Positions 47,625-57,289 of a stretch of DNA of 64,000 nucleotides are shown piece after piece. Numbering within the stretch: the stretch's first letter is position 1; each line of letters starts with the position of its first letter. Under the pieces are notes generated by a model. That model was given only the letters and a program-made list of their open reading frames with translations. It did no database searches and was not told the DNA's origin. The DNA comes from JANQIO01 sp965229625 (GTDB lineage: Bacteria > Pseudomonadota > Gammaproteobacteria > Pseudomonadales > Halieaceae), in the NCBI GenBank assembly GCA_965229625.1, contig CBDDJJ010000002.1, positions 186,001-250,000 of the forward strand. Reading direction: 5' to 3'. The position numbers and the translations under genes are program-made.

Positions 47625-48452
47625 CTAGCGCGCCTCCAGGAAAGTCTTGATCGCATCCCGGTAATTCCGACTCACCTTGAGCTGCACCTCATCGCCAAGG
47701 TCCAGCATGTACTCGCCCTTTTTCAGGGGCGAGGCTTTCTGAATGCGAGCCAGGTTGACCACCGTTGATCGGTGAATGCGCTTGAACATATCCGGATCGA
47801 GTCTATCCATCAGGCTTTTGAGCGTGCTGCGCAGAATCAGTGTTTCACCTTTCACATGCAGGCACATATAGTCGCCCGCGGCATCCACCCAGTCGATGTC
47901 TTCTATGCTGACGAGAATGGTGCTGTCCTGGGTTTTAACCGCCAGCTTTTCATGCAGGAACTGCTCCGGTGCCCTCACCGGGGACTGGGTGCGGGGGTCT
48001 GTGCGCGAGGTGACCTTGCGGGCGATTTCGTCGATTGCTCCGAGCAGCGGCGACTTGTTGTCGGTGAGATCCTCATCTTCACCCAGTCTTTGCAACGCCC
48101 GCTGGATGGCACGCTGCAGACGGCTCTCGTCCACCGGCTTAAGCAAATAATCCACTGCGTGCAGGTCGAAAGCGTCGAGGGCGTAGCGTTGATAGGCCGT
48201 GCAGAAAATGACATTGGGCACCAGCTCCGCCTGCAGACCCTTAACCACATCGAAGCCCGTCATACCCGGCATCTGGATGTCCAGGATCAGCAGATCCGGT
48301 GCCAGCTCCCGGGTTTTTTCGATGGCTTCCCGACCATTGGCACACTCCGCCACCAGTTCCACGCCGGGAATATCCTCCAGTAATACACGCAGCAAGCGCC
48401 GCGCAAGGGGCTCATCATCCACGATGATGGTGCGGAGGACACTGCCCGCCAT
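47625..48452 (-). CDS. LytTR-type response regulator
   Basis: A 275-residue regulator. The receiver domain has the acidic pair VDDEP, phospho-acceptor Asp58 (LLILDIQMPG) and KPVDE lysine. After a linker, residues about 165-275 form a LytTR DNA-binding domain (VSIEDIDWVDAAGDYMCLH, FKRIHRSTVVNL). Its ATG overlaps the stop of the sensor kinase by one base. It is 113 bases upstream of the GH17-GH16 gene, a likely co-transcribed or regulated target. Confidence 0.93.
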   Translation of the reverse strand: MAGSVLRTIIVDDEPLARRLLRVLLEDIPGVELVAECANGREAIEKTRELAPDLLILDIQMPGMTGFDVVKGLQAELVPNVIFCTAYQRYALDAFDLHAVDYLLKPVDESRLQRAIQRALQRLGEDEDLTDNKSPLLGAIDEIARKVTSRTDPRTQSPVRAPEQFLHEKLAVKTQDSTILVSIEDIDWVDAAGDYMCLHVKGETLILRSTLKSLMDRLDPDMFKRIHRSTVVNLARIQKASPLKKGEYMLDLGDEVQLKVSRNYRDAIKTFLEAR

Positions 48453-49594
48453 CAGGCCACCCGGGCCGGATCAGATTCCGCAGCCATTTGCAGGGGAATA
48501 GAAATTCTCACCTGCAAACCCATGGATTCATGATTGTGGACTACAAACTCATAGTTACTGTCGTACAAGGTCTGCAGCCGCTCCACCGTGTTGCGCAGCC
48601 CGATGCCACGTTCCAGGTCGGTCTCCAGGTTCTCGACCCCTGGTCCGCTGTCCAGCACCTCCAGCTCTAACTGGTCTCCGGCGACGCGCGCGCGAATCTC
48701 AACACTGCCGCCCTCCTCCATAGGGGAAATGGCGTACTTCATGGAGTTCTCTACGATCGGTTGCAGTATCAGCCCGGGCACCACCGCCTGCCTCGCCGCC
48801 GGATCAATGGAAAACACCAGCGTGAGGCGGTCCTGGAATCGCGCCTTCTCTATGTCAAGGTAGAGCTCCAGTGATTCCAGCTCCTGCTCGAGGGTAACGT
48901 CTTCAAGCTCTTCCTGGTCAAGGGAGTGACGCAGAAAACTGCTCAGGCCCTGAATCATTTCACCGGCCTGGCGTCTCTCACCCAGGCGCACCATGGCGTT
49001 GATGGCGTTGAGCGTATTGAACAGGAAATGCGGATTCAACTGGTAGCGAAGCATCTTCAGCTGTGCCTCTCGCGCCAGGGACTCCGCCTCCACGCGCCTC
49101 AGTTTCTCCTTGTCACGAAGCGCAGACGCTTCCAACACTTTCTGGTGTTCAACGATCAGCAGCTGGTAGTAGTGGATGCCGTAGTACAAGCCAGTCCAGC
49201 TAAGGAATACGAACAGCGAGCCGAAATACCAGTAGTGAAACTCATGCCACAGCGGTGGTTCGCCGGATATGGACGCAAAGGCTTCTATACGCATCGCTGT
49301 CCAGGCAGCGCTCAGAACGACAATTGCCAGCAGCGACACCACCACCCGCTCCAGCAGAGGCTTCTGGAACGTAGCCCGATAAATCGGGCGCAGCGGCCAG
49401 GAGCACAGAATACCGAGCACCGCCTGCAACGCTATATGCAGCAGGTGCGGCAGACTCACATTGTTATCCATCAAGGTGATGCTGAGAAATGTAACCAGAG
49501 AATAGCCAGACCAACCTGCGCACTGGTAGGCCCAGAAGCGGTAGTTCCGATTGTTATAGAAGGCGCGCGCTATGGTTTTTATTATTTCGCTCAT
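48452..49594 (-). CDS. LytS/YehU-type sensor histidine kinase
   Basis: A 380-residue membrane kinase. Four to five N-terminal helices (for example YSLVTFLSITLM, LLERVVVSLLAIVVLSAAW, YFGSLFVFLSWTGLYYGI) are followed by a coiled linker. The His_kinase domain has phospho-acceptor histidine in YQLNPHFLFNTLNAI, and an ATPase domain has the N-box LQPIVENSMKYAI and DSGPGVEN. No large periplasmic sensor is visible, so the signal may be sensed in the membrane or through a partner. The start at 49594 follows GAGGTGG; the longer frame to 49708 lacks support. Confidence 0.92.
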   Translation of the reverse strand: MSEIIKTIARAFYNNRNYRFWAYQCAGWSGYSLVTFLSITLMDNNVSLPHLLHIALQAVLGILCSWPLRPIYRATFQKPLLERVVVSLLAIVVLSAAWTAMRIEAFASISGEPPLWHEFHYWYFGSLFVFLSWTGLYYGIHYYQLLIVEHQKVLEASALRDKEKLRRVEAESLAREAQLKMLRYQLNPHFLFNTLNAINAMVRLGERRQAGEMIQGLSSFLRHSLDQEELEDVTLEQELESLELYLDIEKARFQDRLTLVFSIDPAARQAVVPGLILQPIVENSMKYAISPMEEGGSVEIRARVAGDQLELEVLDSGPGVENLETDLERGIGLRNTVERLQTLYDSNYEFVVHNHESMGLQVRISIPLQMAAESDPARVA

Positions 49595-49728
49595 GCCGGC
49601 ATTGTCCACCTCGCCGCAGTGGAGGTCCAGTTCGCCGAATAATAATCGAGCCAGCGCTGCCGGGCAGCAAATAATTGCACCTCCAGGCGTCGCCCGAGAG
49701 CGCGTCATCGTCGCTGAGGAGATAATGC

Positions 49729-50487
49729 GTGAATAGTTTGCTGATAGCCCGCCGCTGCCTGGTCACGGCGCTGTACCTCGGATGCGCTGCCGCTCAGGCA
49801 GCGGACTCCCACGACCCGGGGCGCTCGTATTATCCGGCCCCGCGGGCACTGCTGGCGCCCAAAATTGATGGTAGCGGCGACGACAAAGCCTGGAGCGGAG
49901 CGCCCTGGCGACCCGTGAACCAGCGCTGGCTGGGGCCCACCTATGACGACGACGATTTTCGCGGTCACTACAAAGTCGTGTGGACAGAACAGCGCATCTA
50001 CATTCTGTTTGAGTTCGTTGATGACAGACTGATAGATCGCTACCGCGATCCGCTGGTTCAGTACTGGGACGATGACACCCTTGAGATATTTGTGGACGAG
50101 AACCATTCCGGTGGCAATCACCAGTACAACCACAATGCCTTTGCCTATCACGTCGCGCTGGACAACCAGGCTATCGACATCGGCACGGACCGCAAGCCGC
50201 GCACCTACAACCACCATATAGAAAGCCGCTGGCGCCAGTACCGGGACAACACCGTGTGGGAGGTAAGCCTGCGCATCTACCCCGACAGCTACGACGATGC
50301 TGCAGCTGACAACACTCCGGTAACGCTGTTTGCCGGCAAAACCCTGGGCTTCATGCTGGCTTATTGCGACAACGATGGCAGCGACATTCGCGAGAATTTC
50401 ATTGGCTCTGAGTATGCCGCGCCGCCCCAACCGGACCGCGGCTGGATAGATGCAGGTCTGTTCGGCACACTGGAATTGGTGCACTGA
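49729..50487 (+). CDS. Secreted CBM9-like carbohydrate-binding protein
   Basis: A 252-residue protein with a signal peptide (LVTALYLGCAAAQAADS) and a family-9 carbohydrate-binding/DOMON-like sandwich. Matching text includes APKIDGSGDDKAWSGAPW, YILFEFVDDRLIDRYRDP and WDDDTLEIFVDENHSGGNH. It has no catalytic domain. The GTG start at 49729 has AGGAG seven bases upstream. It is divergent from the sensor kinase gene across 134 bases and may be a glucan-binding or sensing partner for that system. Confidence 0.82.
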   Translation: MNSLLIARRCLVTALYLGCAAAQAADSHDPGRSYYPAPRALLAPKIDGSGDDKAWSGAPWRPVNQRWLGPTYDDDDFRGHYKVVWTEQRIYILFEFVDDRLIDRYRDPLVQYWDDDTLEIFVDENHSGGNHQYNHNAFAYHVALDNQAIDIGTDRKPRTYNHHIESRWRQYRDNTVWEVSLRIYPDSYDDAAADNTPVTLFAGKTLGFMLAYCDNDGSDIRENFIGSEYAAPPQPDRGWIDAGLFGTLELVH

Positions 50488-50796
50488 CAACACTACAACA
50501 GCCCTGCCAGCACAGACCTGGGCAAAGCCTGGACAAGCCCCTCGGAGCGGGGCACAACAGGCCGTGGCACACTCGACTGGCGCGCTGCCAGACGCCGCGC
50601 CCAGCGCTGTGAGCGGGCTGTTGAGGCGGGTTTCAACCGGCGTCGGCTGCGGCCGGGGGCGCTCACAAAATGCGGCTGTCCACTTTAACGCAGACCGAAT
50701 CCCTCTTAACGCAACTCTGTAGTTCCACCCGGGCATGTGTGGGAGTATGCAAGCGTCCTAATTCCAATATAAAGCTAATAAAGGGATGTCTCTGTC
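50488..50796. other. Leader region of the TonB receptor gene
   Basis: 309 bases without a credible gene. The first part is GC-rich and contains a weak hairpin (CCCC...GGGG near 50540). The last 50 bases turn A/T-rich with AATATAAAGCTAATAAAGG just before the receptor start, likely including its promoter and ribosome site. No operator consensus was recognised. Confidence 0.35.
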
Positions 50797-53757
50797 ATGC
50801 TGAAGAACTCTTTTGCAAAGCGTCGGGTGGCAAGTGCAGTCTCACTGGTCCTGGGTAGTGCAGCCTCCATGCCGCTCTATGCACAGGACGCTGATAGCTC
50901 CGGCGTCAGTGATTTGAGTGAGTCATCGCCGCGACTCATCGAAGAAGTCGTGGTAACCGGAGTACGCGCCAGCCTGCGCCGTTCGATGGACGTGAAGCGT
51001 GATTCCTACGGGGTGGTAGACGCCATCAGCGCAGAGGATATCGGCGCTTTCCCGGATACCAACCTGGCAGAATCCCTGCAGAGAATCACCGGCGTCGCCA
51101 TCGACCGCCAGCGCGGTGAAGGTTCAGAAGTAACAGTGCGCGGCTTCGGCGGCGCATTCAACCTGGTGACTCTGAATGGCCGCCAAATGCCAACTCACGG
51201 TGGCACAGGCCGGTCTTTTGATTTTGCCGACATTGCCGCTGACGCGGTCTCCGGGGTAGAGGTTTACAAGACCGGCCGCGCCAGCGTTGCCAGCGGCGGC
51301 ATCGGCGCGACTATCAACGTGCTGACGCACAAACCTTTTGATCGACCAGGCTTCAACGCCAGCTTCGGCGCGGCGGCTATCCACGACACCTCAACCTACG
51401 AAGGTGACGACTACACTCCGGAAATATCGGGCCTGATCAGCCACACCTTCTTTGATGACAGGGTTGGCATCCTTATCAATGGCAACTACTCCGAGCGCGA
51501 CTCTGGCCAGGCCTTTGCCCAGAACACTTCCTGGGTCGAACGCGATGGCTCTGCAATTCCGGATAATGGCCAGCAGACCAACCCGCCCGGCGACGGCGAC
51601 ATCGTTGCCCTGCCGCAGCAGATCATCTACCAGCAGGAGGACTTCGAGAGAACCCGCATTAATGGCCAGATCACCCTGCAGTGGCGCCCGCTGGACACCA
51701 TGGAACTGACACTGGACTACACCTACGCGGAGTTTGAACTGGACCGCCGCTTCAACAATATGTCGATCTGGTTCAGCCCCACCGGCCAGTCCGGCACCTG
51801 GACCGACGGCACCGTGGTCTCACCGGAGATCTATTCCGAGAGCGACAACCAGCCGGATTTTCCCATGGGTGCCGGTATCGACGCCTCCAAAAACGAGCGG
51901 GATTCCGCCGGTATCAACTTTACCTGGGACGTACTGGACAACCTGACGCTGTGGGCCGATTACCACGACTCTACCGCCAAGCGGGAGCCCAACAGCCGCT
52001 TCGGCAGCAGCGCGGTGATCTCCATTGCCAGCTTTGCGCGGGAGTCGGCCACGGTCGACTGGCGCAACGATATCCCCAACACTACGACCGTCGCATCCGA
52101 TCCTTTGAGCCCGGACGACATGCAGATCACCGGCAGCGTGTTCGATAACGAGTGGGCCGAAATGGACATCAAGCAAGCCCAGTTCGGCGGCCAGTTCCGT
52201 TTCAATGAGGGCCGCACGTCGATTGATTTCGGTGTCTCCATTATGGAACTGGACAATTTCGAGTCCACCAGCAATGTGCAGCGCAACACCTGGGGCCAGA
52301 ACCAGGCTTCAGCCTTTGGTTCGATCGCCGACCTGATGGTGCCGGCCTCCCTGCGCGGCGTATACGACGACATCAGCGGTGGCGGCCAGGTGAACAACAA
52401 TTTCTTCCTGTTCGATATGGCGGCGGTCGCAGAACGGGCGGAACTGTTGCAAAACCTGCCAGAGGGGGACTCCTGGCATCTGCCCACTGCCAGCACCGAC
52501 GGTGATTGCGGGACCGGCTTCTGCGCGGACAGCAATCCGGGATTTGGCAACCAGTTGTCGGAGGAGACCAACGCCATATTCATCGAAGTCGCCCACAGCG
52601 GAGAAATGTTCGGCCTGCCCTACAATGCGCGCATCGGCTACCGCTATGAGGAGACCGATGTCGAGTCGAGTGCCGAGAGTGAAAACTACACCCGCATCGA
52701 CTGGGCATCGACCAACGAGTTCACGGCCATTCTCGCCGACGACCTGATACCTTCCGGTCTTGAGGACGACTACGATGTTTCGCTACCGGCCTTCGATTTT
52801 GATATCGAGGTCATCGAGGACGTCAAGCTGCGGCTGTCCTACAGCGAAACGATTGCCCGCTCGTCCATGGAGGACCTGCGCGGCAACCTGTCGGTGTCGC
52901 AGATCCTCCGGGTGGACCAGGGCAACTTCACCGCCGAGGGTACCGTGGGCAACCCAGGGCTGGAGCCTCACGAATCCACCAACTGGGACTTCTCAGCGGA
53001 GTGGTATTACGGCGACACCAGCTACGTATCAATCGGCTACTTCGACAAGTCGGTGAAGAATTTTGTCACCGACGCGGAGTTCAATGATGTGGTGCTGTTC
53101 CCGAATCTGGCTCACCCGGCGCTTGGCCCCCTGTATGAGGCTGCGATCGCCGACCTGGGCGCTAGCGCCAACAACACTGATATCCGCAACTACATCTTCA
53201 CCAATTTCCCCAATGAGCCGGGCGTCGACGTAGCGGGCCAGGTTATTACTGGTGTACAGGGCCGCGACGACCCGGCCTTCTACGACGTGGACTCCAAGAT
53301 CAATTCAGACGACGAGTTGAACATCGATGGCTGGGAGGTCGCCTGGCAGCACGACTTTGGGGCCAGCGGTTTCGGATTCATCGTCAATGCCACATTCGCC
53401 AGCGGCGACCCGGAGTTCAACAACCGCTCCATGGAACCGCAGTTTGCACTGCCTGGCCTAAGCGACACCCGCAATTTCATCGCCTACTACGATAAGAACG
53501 GCATCATGGTGCGCGCTGCTTACAATTGGCGCGACGACTTCTTCACAGGCGGTACTACGCAACCGTCGTACACCGAAGAATATGAGCAGTGGGACGTGAA
53601 TGCCTCCTATGCGGTCACCGACGGCTTTATCGTCTTCATCGAGGCGATCAACGTGACTGACGAGGTCAACCGCGAGTACGCTCGCAGCGGGCTGCAGCTC
53701 AACTACGTAGGCCAGACCGGGGCCCGCTACCAGGGTGGTTTTCGCTACAATTTTTAA
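50797..53757 (+). CDS. TonB-dependent receptor, Xanthomonas/Caulobacter carbohydrate type
   Basis: A 986-residue outer-membrane receptor. It has a signal peptide ending near MPLYAQDA, a TonB-box-like EEVVVTGVRASLRRS, and the plug segment DAISAEDIGAFPDTNLAESL, which is the hallmark of the TonB-Xanth-Caul subfamily. The long barrel ends QGGFRYNF. Such receptors commonly import oligosaccharides and sit in polysaccharide utilization loci. The flanking GH16, GH17 and GH3 genes make beta-glucan oligomers the best guess. A clear terminator follows the gene. Confidence 0.93.
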   Translation: MLKNSFAKRRVASAVSLVLGSAASMPLYAQDADSSGVSDLSESSPRLIEEVVVTGVRASLRRSMDVKRDSYGVVDAISAEDIGAFPDTNLAESLQRITGVAIDRQRGEGSEVTVRGFGGAFNLVTLNGRQMPTHGGTGRSFDFADIAADAVSGVEVYKTGRASVASGGIGATINVLTHKPFDRPGFNASFGAAAIHDTSTYEGDDYTPEISGLISHTFFDDRVGILINGNYSERDSGQAFAQNTSWVERDGSAIPDNGQQTNPPGDGDIVALPQQIIYQQEDFERTRINGQITLQWRPLDTMELTLDYTYAEFELDRRFNNMSIWFSPTGQSGTWTDGTVVSPEIYSESDNQPDFPMGAGIDASKNERDSAGINFTWDVLDNLTLWADYHDSTAKREPNSRFGSSAVISIASFARESATVDWRNDIPNTTTVASDPLSPDDMQITGSVFDNEWAEMDIKQAQFGGQFRFNEGRTSIDFGVSIMELDNFESTSNVQRNTWGQNQASAFGSIADLMVPASLRGVYDDISGGGQVNNNFFLFDMAAVAERAELLQNLPEGDSWHLPTASTDGDCGTGFCADSNPGFGNQLSEETNAIFIEVAHSGEMFGLPYNARIGYRYEETDVESSAESENYTRIDWASTNEFTAILADDLIPSGLEDDYDVSLPAFDFDIEVIEDVKLRLSYSETIARSSMEDLRGNLSVSQILRVDQGNFTAEGTVGNPGLEPHESTNWDFSAEWYYGDTSYVSIGYFDKSVKNFVTDAEFNDVVLFPNLAHPALGPLYEAAIADLGASANNTDIRNYIFTNFPNEPGVDVAGQVITGVQGRDDPAFYDVDSKINSDDELNIDGWEVAWQHDFGASGFGFIVNATFASGDPEFNNRSMEPQFALPGLSDTRNFIAYYDKNGIMVRAAYNWRDDFFTGGTTQPSYTEEYEQWDVNASYAVTDGFIVFIEAINVTDEVNREYARSGLQLNYVGQTGARYQGGFRYNF

Positions 53758-53796
53758 ACGCCGTTCGCCAGGCGACTGCCAGTTGCCGTATGCTGA

Positions 53797-53820
53797 AGCC
53801 GCTGTACCCAGCGGCTTTTT
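53797..53820 (+). terminator. Intrinsic terminator of the TonB receptor gene
   Basis: A perfect eight-base-pair stem AGCCGCTG/CAGCGGCT with a TACC loop is followed by TTTTT, 40 bases past the stop codon. It separates the receptor from the halogenase cassette, unless read-through is significant. Confidence 0.88.
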
Positions 53821-53904
53821 GCTGTGTGGCCTGTGGGCAATGGCATTTGTAAATTCCGGGGCAGCTTGCGACAGCGCGGCCAGCCACCGGTGCCTCTAGA
53901 GAGC

Positions 53905-55461
53905 ATGAGCGCTGTAAAAACCATAGTCATTGTTGGCGGGGGAACCGCCGGTTGGCTGACCGCCGCAAGCCTGGCTGCCGAGTACCGCGAGGGCCCGGAA
54001 GGGGTCAGCATCATTCTGGTGGAGTCCGACCGCACCGGAACAATCGGTGTGGGCGAAGGTACCTGGCCTTCCATGCGCACCACGCTGGGCAAGATCGGCA
54101 TAGCCGAAGCCGATTTTGTGCGTGAGTGCGATGCCTCCTTCAAGCAGGGTTCCTGCTTCAGGGGTTGGCTGTACGGCGGCGACGAGTTCTATTACCACCC
54201 ATTCACGTTACCAGAGGCCTACCCGTCGCTGAACCTGGCGGACTTCTGGCCCAGCTGCCAAGCCGATAGGGCATTCGCCGAGGCCGTGACTCCGCAGTTC
54301 GAAGTCTGTGAAGCCCGGCTGGCGCCCAAGCAGCTCGCCGCGCCCAACTATGCCGGCACCCTTAACTACGGCTACCACCTCGATGCCTCGAAGTTTGCCG
54401 CGCTGCTACGCAAGCACGCGGTGGAGAAGCTGGGCGTAAAGCACGTTGTGGACCACGTCACCGGTATTGTCGGCTCGGCCGATGCAGACGTGCAGGCCAT
54501 CATGTGTGAGCGTAGCGGCGAGATTCACGGCGATTTGTTTGTTGACTGCAGCGGCTTTGCCAGCCTGCTGCTAGGCGAGCACTACGGCGTCGGTTTCCTT
54601 GACATGGACCATGTGCTGTTCAACGACAGGGCGCTGGCCGTACAGGTGCCCTACCCCAACGACGATGCTCCCATCGCATCGGTGACCCTGGGCACCGCAC
54701 AGTCATGCGGTTGGATATGGGATATCGGTTTGCCCACCCGCAAAGGGACTGGCTACGTGTTCTCCAGCCGTCACCTCGATGAAGGCGCGGCCCGCGAAGA
54801 GCTTATGAACTACCTGCGGTTTTGCAATCCAGAGATCGCCGTCGGGGAGCTACCGATACGACTGATCAAGTTTCGCCCCGGCTACCGTGAAAAGTTCTGG
54901 CACCGCAACTGTGTGGCCATCGGACTGTCAGCTGGTTTTATCGAGCCGCTCGAGGCCTCGGCGTTGGTGCTGGTGGAGCTGTCAGCGCGCATGCTTGCGG
55001 AGCAACTGCCCGCCAGCCGGCAGTCCATGGGCCGGGTGGCCGACCAATTCAATGCCAAATTCAGCTACCGCTGGCGCCAGGTTATAGAGTTCCTCAAGCT
55101 GCACTATTTGTTGTCGCGCCGCGAAGACAGCCCGTACTGGGTCGAGAATCGCCGGCCAGATAGTGTTCCCACCGAGCTGGCGGAGCGACTGGCCGTATGG
55201 GAATCCCGTACACCGTGTTTCGCCGACGAGATGCACGTGGACGAGATGTTCCCCGCCGCCAGCTATCAGTACGTGCTGTACGGCATGCGGCACCCGGTAG
55301 CCAGTCACTGGCGCCGACGCCGCGCCGGAGACCATGAACTCAAGCGCGCGCAACAAGCGTTTGCCACAGCACGGGACAAGGCTGGCAAGTATCGCGCTCA
55401 CCTGCCATCAAACCGGGAGCTAATCAGCCGGCTGCGGAAGCAGGGTTTCGCTGCAGACTAG
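53905..55461 (+). CDS. Flavin-dependent tryptophan-halogenase-like protein (first copy)
   Basis: A 518-residue FAD-dependent halogenase-family protein. The nucleotide-binding start is VIVGGGTAGWLTA. The conserved lysine is Lys80 in CDASFK, equivalent to Lys79 of PrnA, and FIEPLEAS follows later. The WxWxIP motif is altered to WIWDIGLP. The substrate is unknown; free tryptophan is not assured, since many members of this locus type act on unidentified targets. The ATG at 53905 is used because it directly precedes the FAD motif; the frame back to 53824 contains the terminator T-run. First gene of a four-gene same-strand group. Confidence 0.88.
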   Translation: MSAVKTIVIVGGGTAGWLTAASLAAEYREGPEGVSIILVESDRTGTIGVGEGTWPSMRTTLGKIGIAEADFVRECDASFKQGSCFRGWLYGGDEFYYHPFTLPEAYPSLNLADFWPSCQADRAFAEAVTPQFEVCEARLAPKQLAAPNYAGTLNYGYHLDASKFAALLRKHAVEKLGVKHVVDHVTGIVGSADADVQAIMCERSGEIHGDLFVDCSGFASLLLGEHYGVGFLDMDHVLFNDRALAVQVPYPNDDAPIASVTLGTAQSCGWIWDIGLPTRKGTGYVFSSRHLDEGAAREELMNYLRFCNPEIAVGELPIRLIKFRPGYREKFWHRNCVAIGLSAGFIEPLEASALVLVELSARMLAEQLPASRQSMGRVADQFNAKFSYRWRQVIEFLKLHYLLSRREDSPYWVENRRPDSVPTELAERLAVWESRTPCFADEMHVDEMFPAASYQYVLYGMRHPVASHWRRRRAGDHELKRAQQAFATARDKAGKYRAHLPSNRELISRLRKQGFAAD

Positions 55462-55508
55462 CCGGAACCCGAATACAATCAGCTTACCAACAATAATCAG
55501 AGCAGCAG

Positions 55509-56225
55509 ATGCCAAACTACCAGAAACTCAACAACATCGATCATGCTTCCCTGCGAGTTATCACTGACCGCGGCGCGCGCTTTGGCGATGACGTTATGTT
55601 TTGCATGACCTTTCCATTTGAAATGCGCAGCCTGCAGGCCATCTACCCGATCATGCTGTACCGGGAACCCGGCGGCGAGGCGCTTTACCCGGTGGCTGTG
55701 TTTGGCTTTGAACAGGGCGAAAACCTGTTTCTGGAGGGCGACCGCTGGGATGCGCCGCGCCTGCCTCTGATGATCCAGCGCCAGCCTTTCCTGATCGGTT
55801 TCCAGGGCACCGGTACCGGCCGCGAACGTGTTGTTTCCATTGACAGGAATCACCCGCGGATCAGCGAAACCGAGGGCATCCCGCTGTTTCTCGAGCACGG
55901 CGGCAACAGTGATTTTCTCGAGGATATGGCCAACAAACTGGAGGCCATCCACCAGGGGCAGCAACAGAACCAATCCTTTGTGCAGCTAGTGCTCAAGTAC
56001 GAGCTGGTGGAGTCGGTCACGCTGGAAATTACACTCAAGGACGGCTCCCGCAATCAGCTCCAGGGCATGTACATGCTCGACGACGAGAAGCTGCAAACAC
56101 TGGGCGCAGAGGCATTGGACGACCTCAATCGGCACGGTGCCCTGCTACCCGCCTACATGATGGTCGCCTCCCAGAGCCAACTGGCGAGACTGATTGATCG
56201 CCGCAACGCAAAACTGCCAGGCTGA
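55509..56225 (+). CDS. SapC family protein
   Basis: A 238-residue soluble protein beginning MPNYQKLNNIDHASLRVI. The family-typical EMRSLQAIYPIMLYR, PLMIQRQPFLIGFQ and the MYMLDDEKLQTL end identify PF07277 (SapC-like). No signal peptide or membrane segment is seen. The biochemical role is unknown to me. It is placed 47 bases after the first halogenase and three bases before the cupin gene, an order seen repeatedly near TonB receptors. Confidence 0.88.
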   Translation: MPNYQKLNNIDHASLRVITDRGARFGDDVMFCMTFPFEMRSLQAIYPIMLYREPGGEALYPVAVFGFEQGENLFLEGDRWDAPRLPLMIQRQPFLIGFQGTGTGRERVVSIDRNHPRISETEGIPLFLEHGGNSDFLEDMANKLEAIHQGQQQNQSFVQLVLKYELVESVTLEITLKDGSRNQLQGMYMLDDEKLQTLGAEALDDLNRHGALLPAYMMVASQSQLARLIDRRNAKLPG

Positions 56226-56228
56226 TTG

Positions 56229-57266
56229 ATGCAGACCGGTCAGGACAACGCGGCATCAGGCATCCGGCGCCGGGTCGAAGAAGTACACGGCTGTACACCG
56301 CCGGATGTCGCCGCGCGGGTAGCGGGTGCCGAGCAGCCCCTGCTGCTACGCGGCCTGGTTGCGGAGTGGCCGGCTGTGCAACAGGGGCGGACAGGCTCGG
56401 CCGCCGCCCTCCAACATGTTGCCTCGTTCTACAACAGCCAGCCGGTATCGCTGTTCCTCGGCGAAGCTGACATCCGCGGGCGCTTTTTTTACAACCAGGC
56501 GATGGATGGCTTTAACTTCCTGCAAATGGACGCCAACCTCGCCGACGTGCTGCGCAAGCTGCTGGAGCTGGAAGCAGATGCAAACGCCCCCTGCTTTTAC
56601 GTGGGGTCCACCTCCATCGACCAGTGGTTGCCGGGGTTTAGCGCCCAGAACCCGATGCCACTGGCGGGGCTAGACCCCCTGGCCAGCATCTGGATCGGCA
56701 ACCGGAGTCGAGTGGCAGCGCACTTCGATTTCCCAGAGAACATTGCCTGCTGCGTGCTGGGGCGGCGCCGCTTCACGGTGTTCCCGCCCGAGCAGGTGGT
56801 CAATCTATACCCGGGGCCGCTGGACCTGACACCGGCCGGACAGCAGATCAGCCTGGTGGACTTCCACGACCCGGACTTCGATCGCTTCCCGCGCTTTCGC
56901 GCCGCACTCGAGACGGCCCAGGTCGCAGAACTCGAACCCGGTGATGCGCTGTTTATACCGGGCATGTGGTGGCACCACGTCGAGGCAATGGAGCCGGTTA
57001 ACATCCTGGTCAACTACTGGTGGAGCCTGACACCCGCGGTGATGGGGTCACCCGCCGACGTGCTCAACCACGCGCTGTTATCGATCAAGTCGCTTCCGCC
57101 CGCACAACGCCGCGCCTGGCGTGCCCTGTTCAACTACTACGTTTTTGAGGCGCCGGAAGACGCCGCCGCACATATTCCCGAAGCAGCCCGCGGCCGACTG
57201 GGTGAGATCGACGATCCCATGGCCCGCCGCCTGCGAGCTGAATTGCTGAATCAACTGAAGCGCTAG
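56229..57266 (+). CDS. Cupin-like (JmjC/FIH-type) domain protein
   Basis: A 345-residue cupin_8 protein. LLLRGLVAEWPAV opens the domain. HFDFPENIACCVLGRRRF carries the HxD iron ligands (about residues 165-167), and DALFIPGMWWHHVEAM supplies the distal histidine (about 249). These are the ligands of Fe(II)/2-oxoglutarate hydroxylases such as FIH. A hydroxylase acting on a protein or peptide is plausible. The ATG at 56229 follows a TTG directly; the gap to sapC is three bases. Confidence 0.87.
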   Translation: MQTGQDNAASGIRRRVEEVHGCTPPDVAARVAGAEQPLLLRGLVAEWPAVQQGRTGSAAALQHVASFYNSQPVSLFLGEADIRGRFFYNQAMDGFNFLQMDANLADVLRKLLELEADANAPCFYVGSTSIDQWLPGFSAQNPMPLAGLDPLASIWIGNRSRVAAHFDFPENIACCVLGRRRFTVFPPEQVVNLYPGPLDLTPAGQQISLVDFHDPDFDRFPRFRAALETAQVAELEPGDALFIPGMWWHHVEAMEPVNILVNYWWSLTPAVMGSPADVLNHALLSIKSLPPAQRRAWRALFNYYVFEAPEDAAAHIPEAARGRLGEIDDPMARRLRAELLNQLKR

Positions 57267-57289
57267 CATGACCTGGAGCAGAGCCCCCT

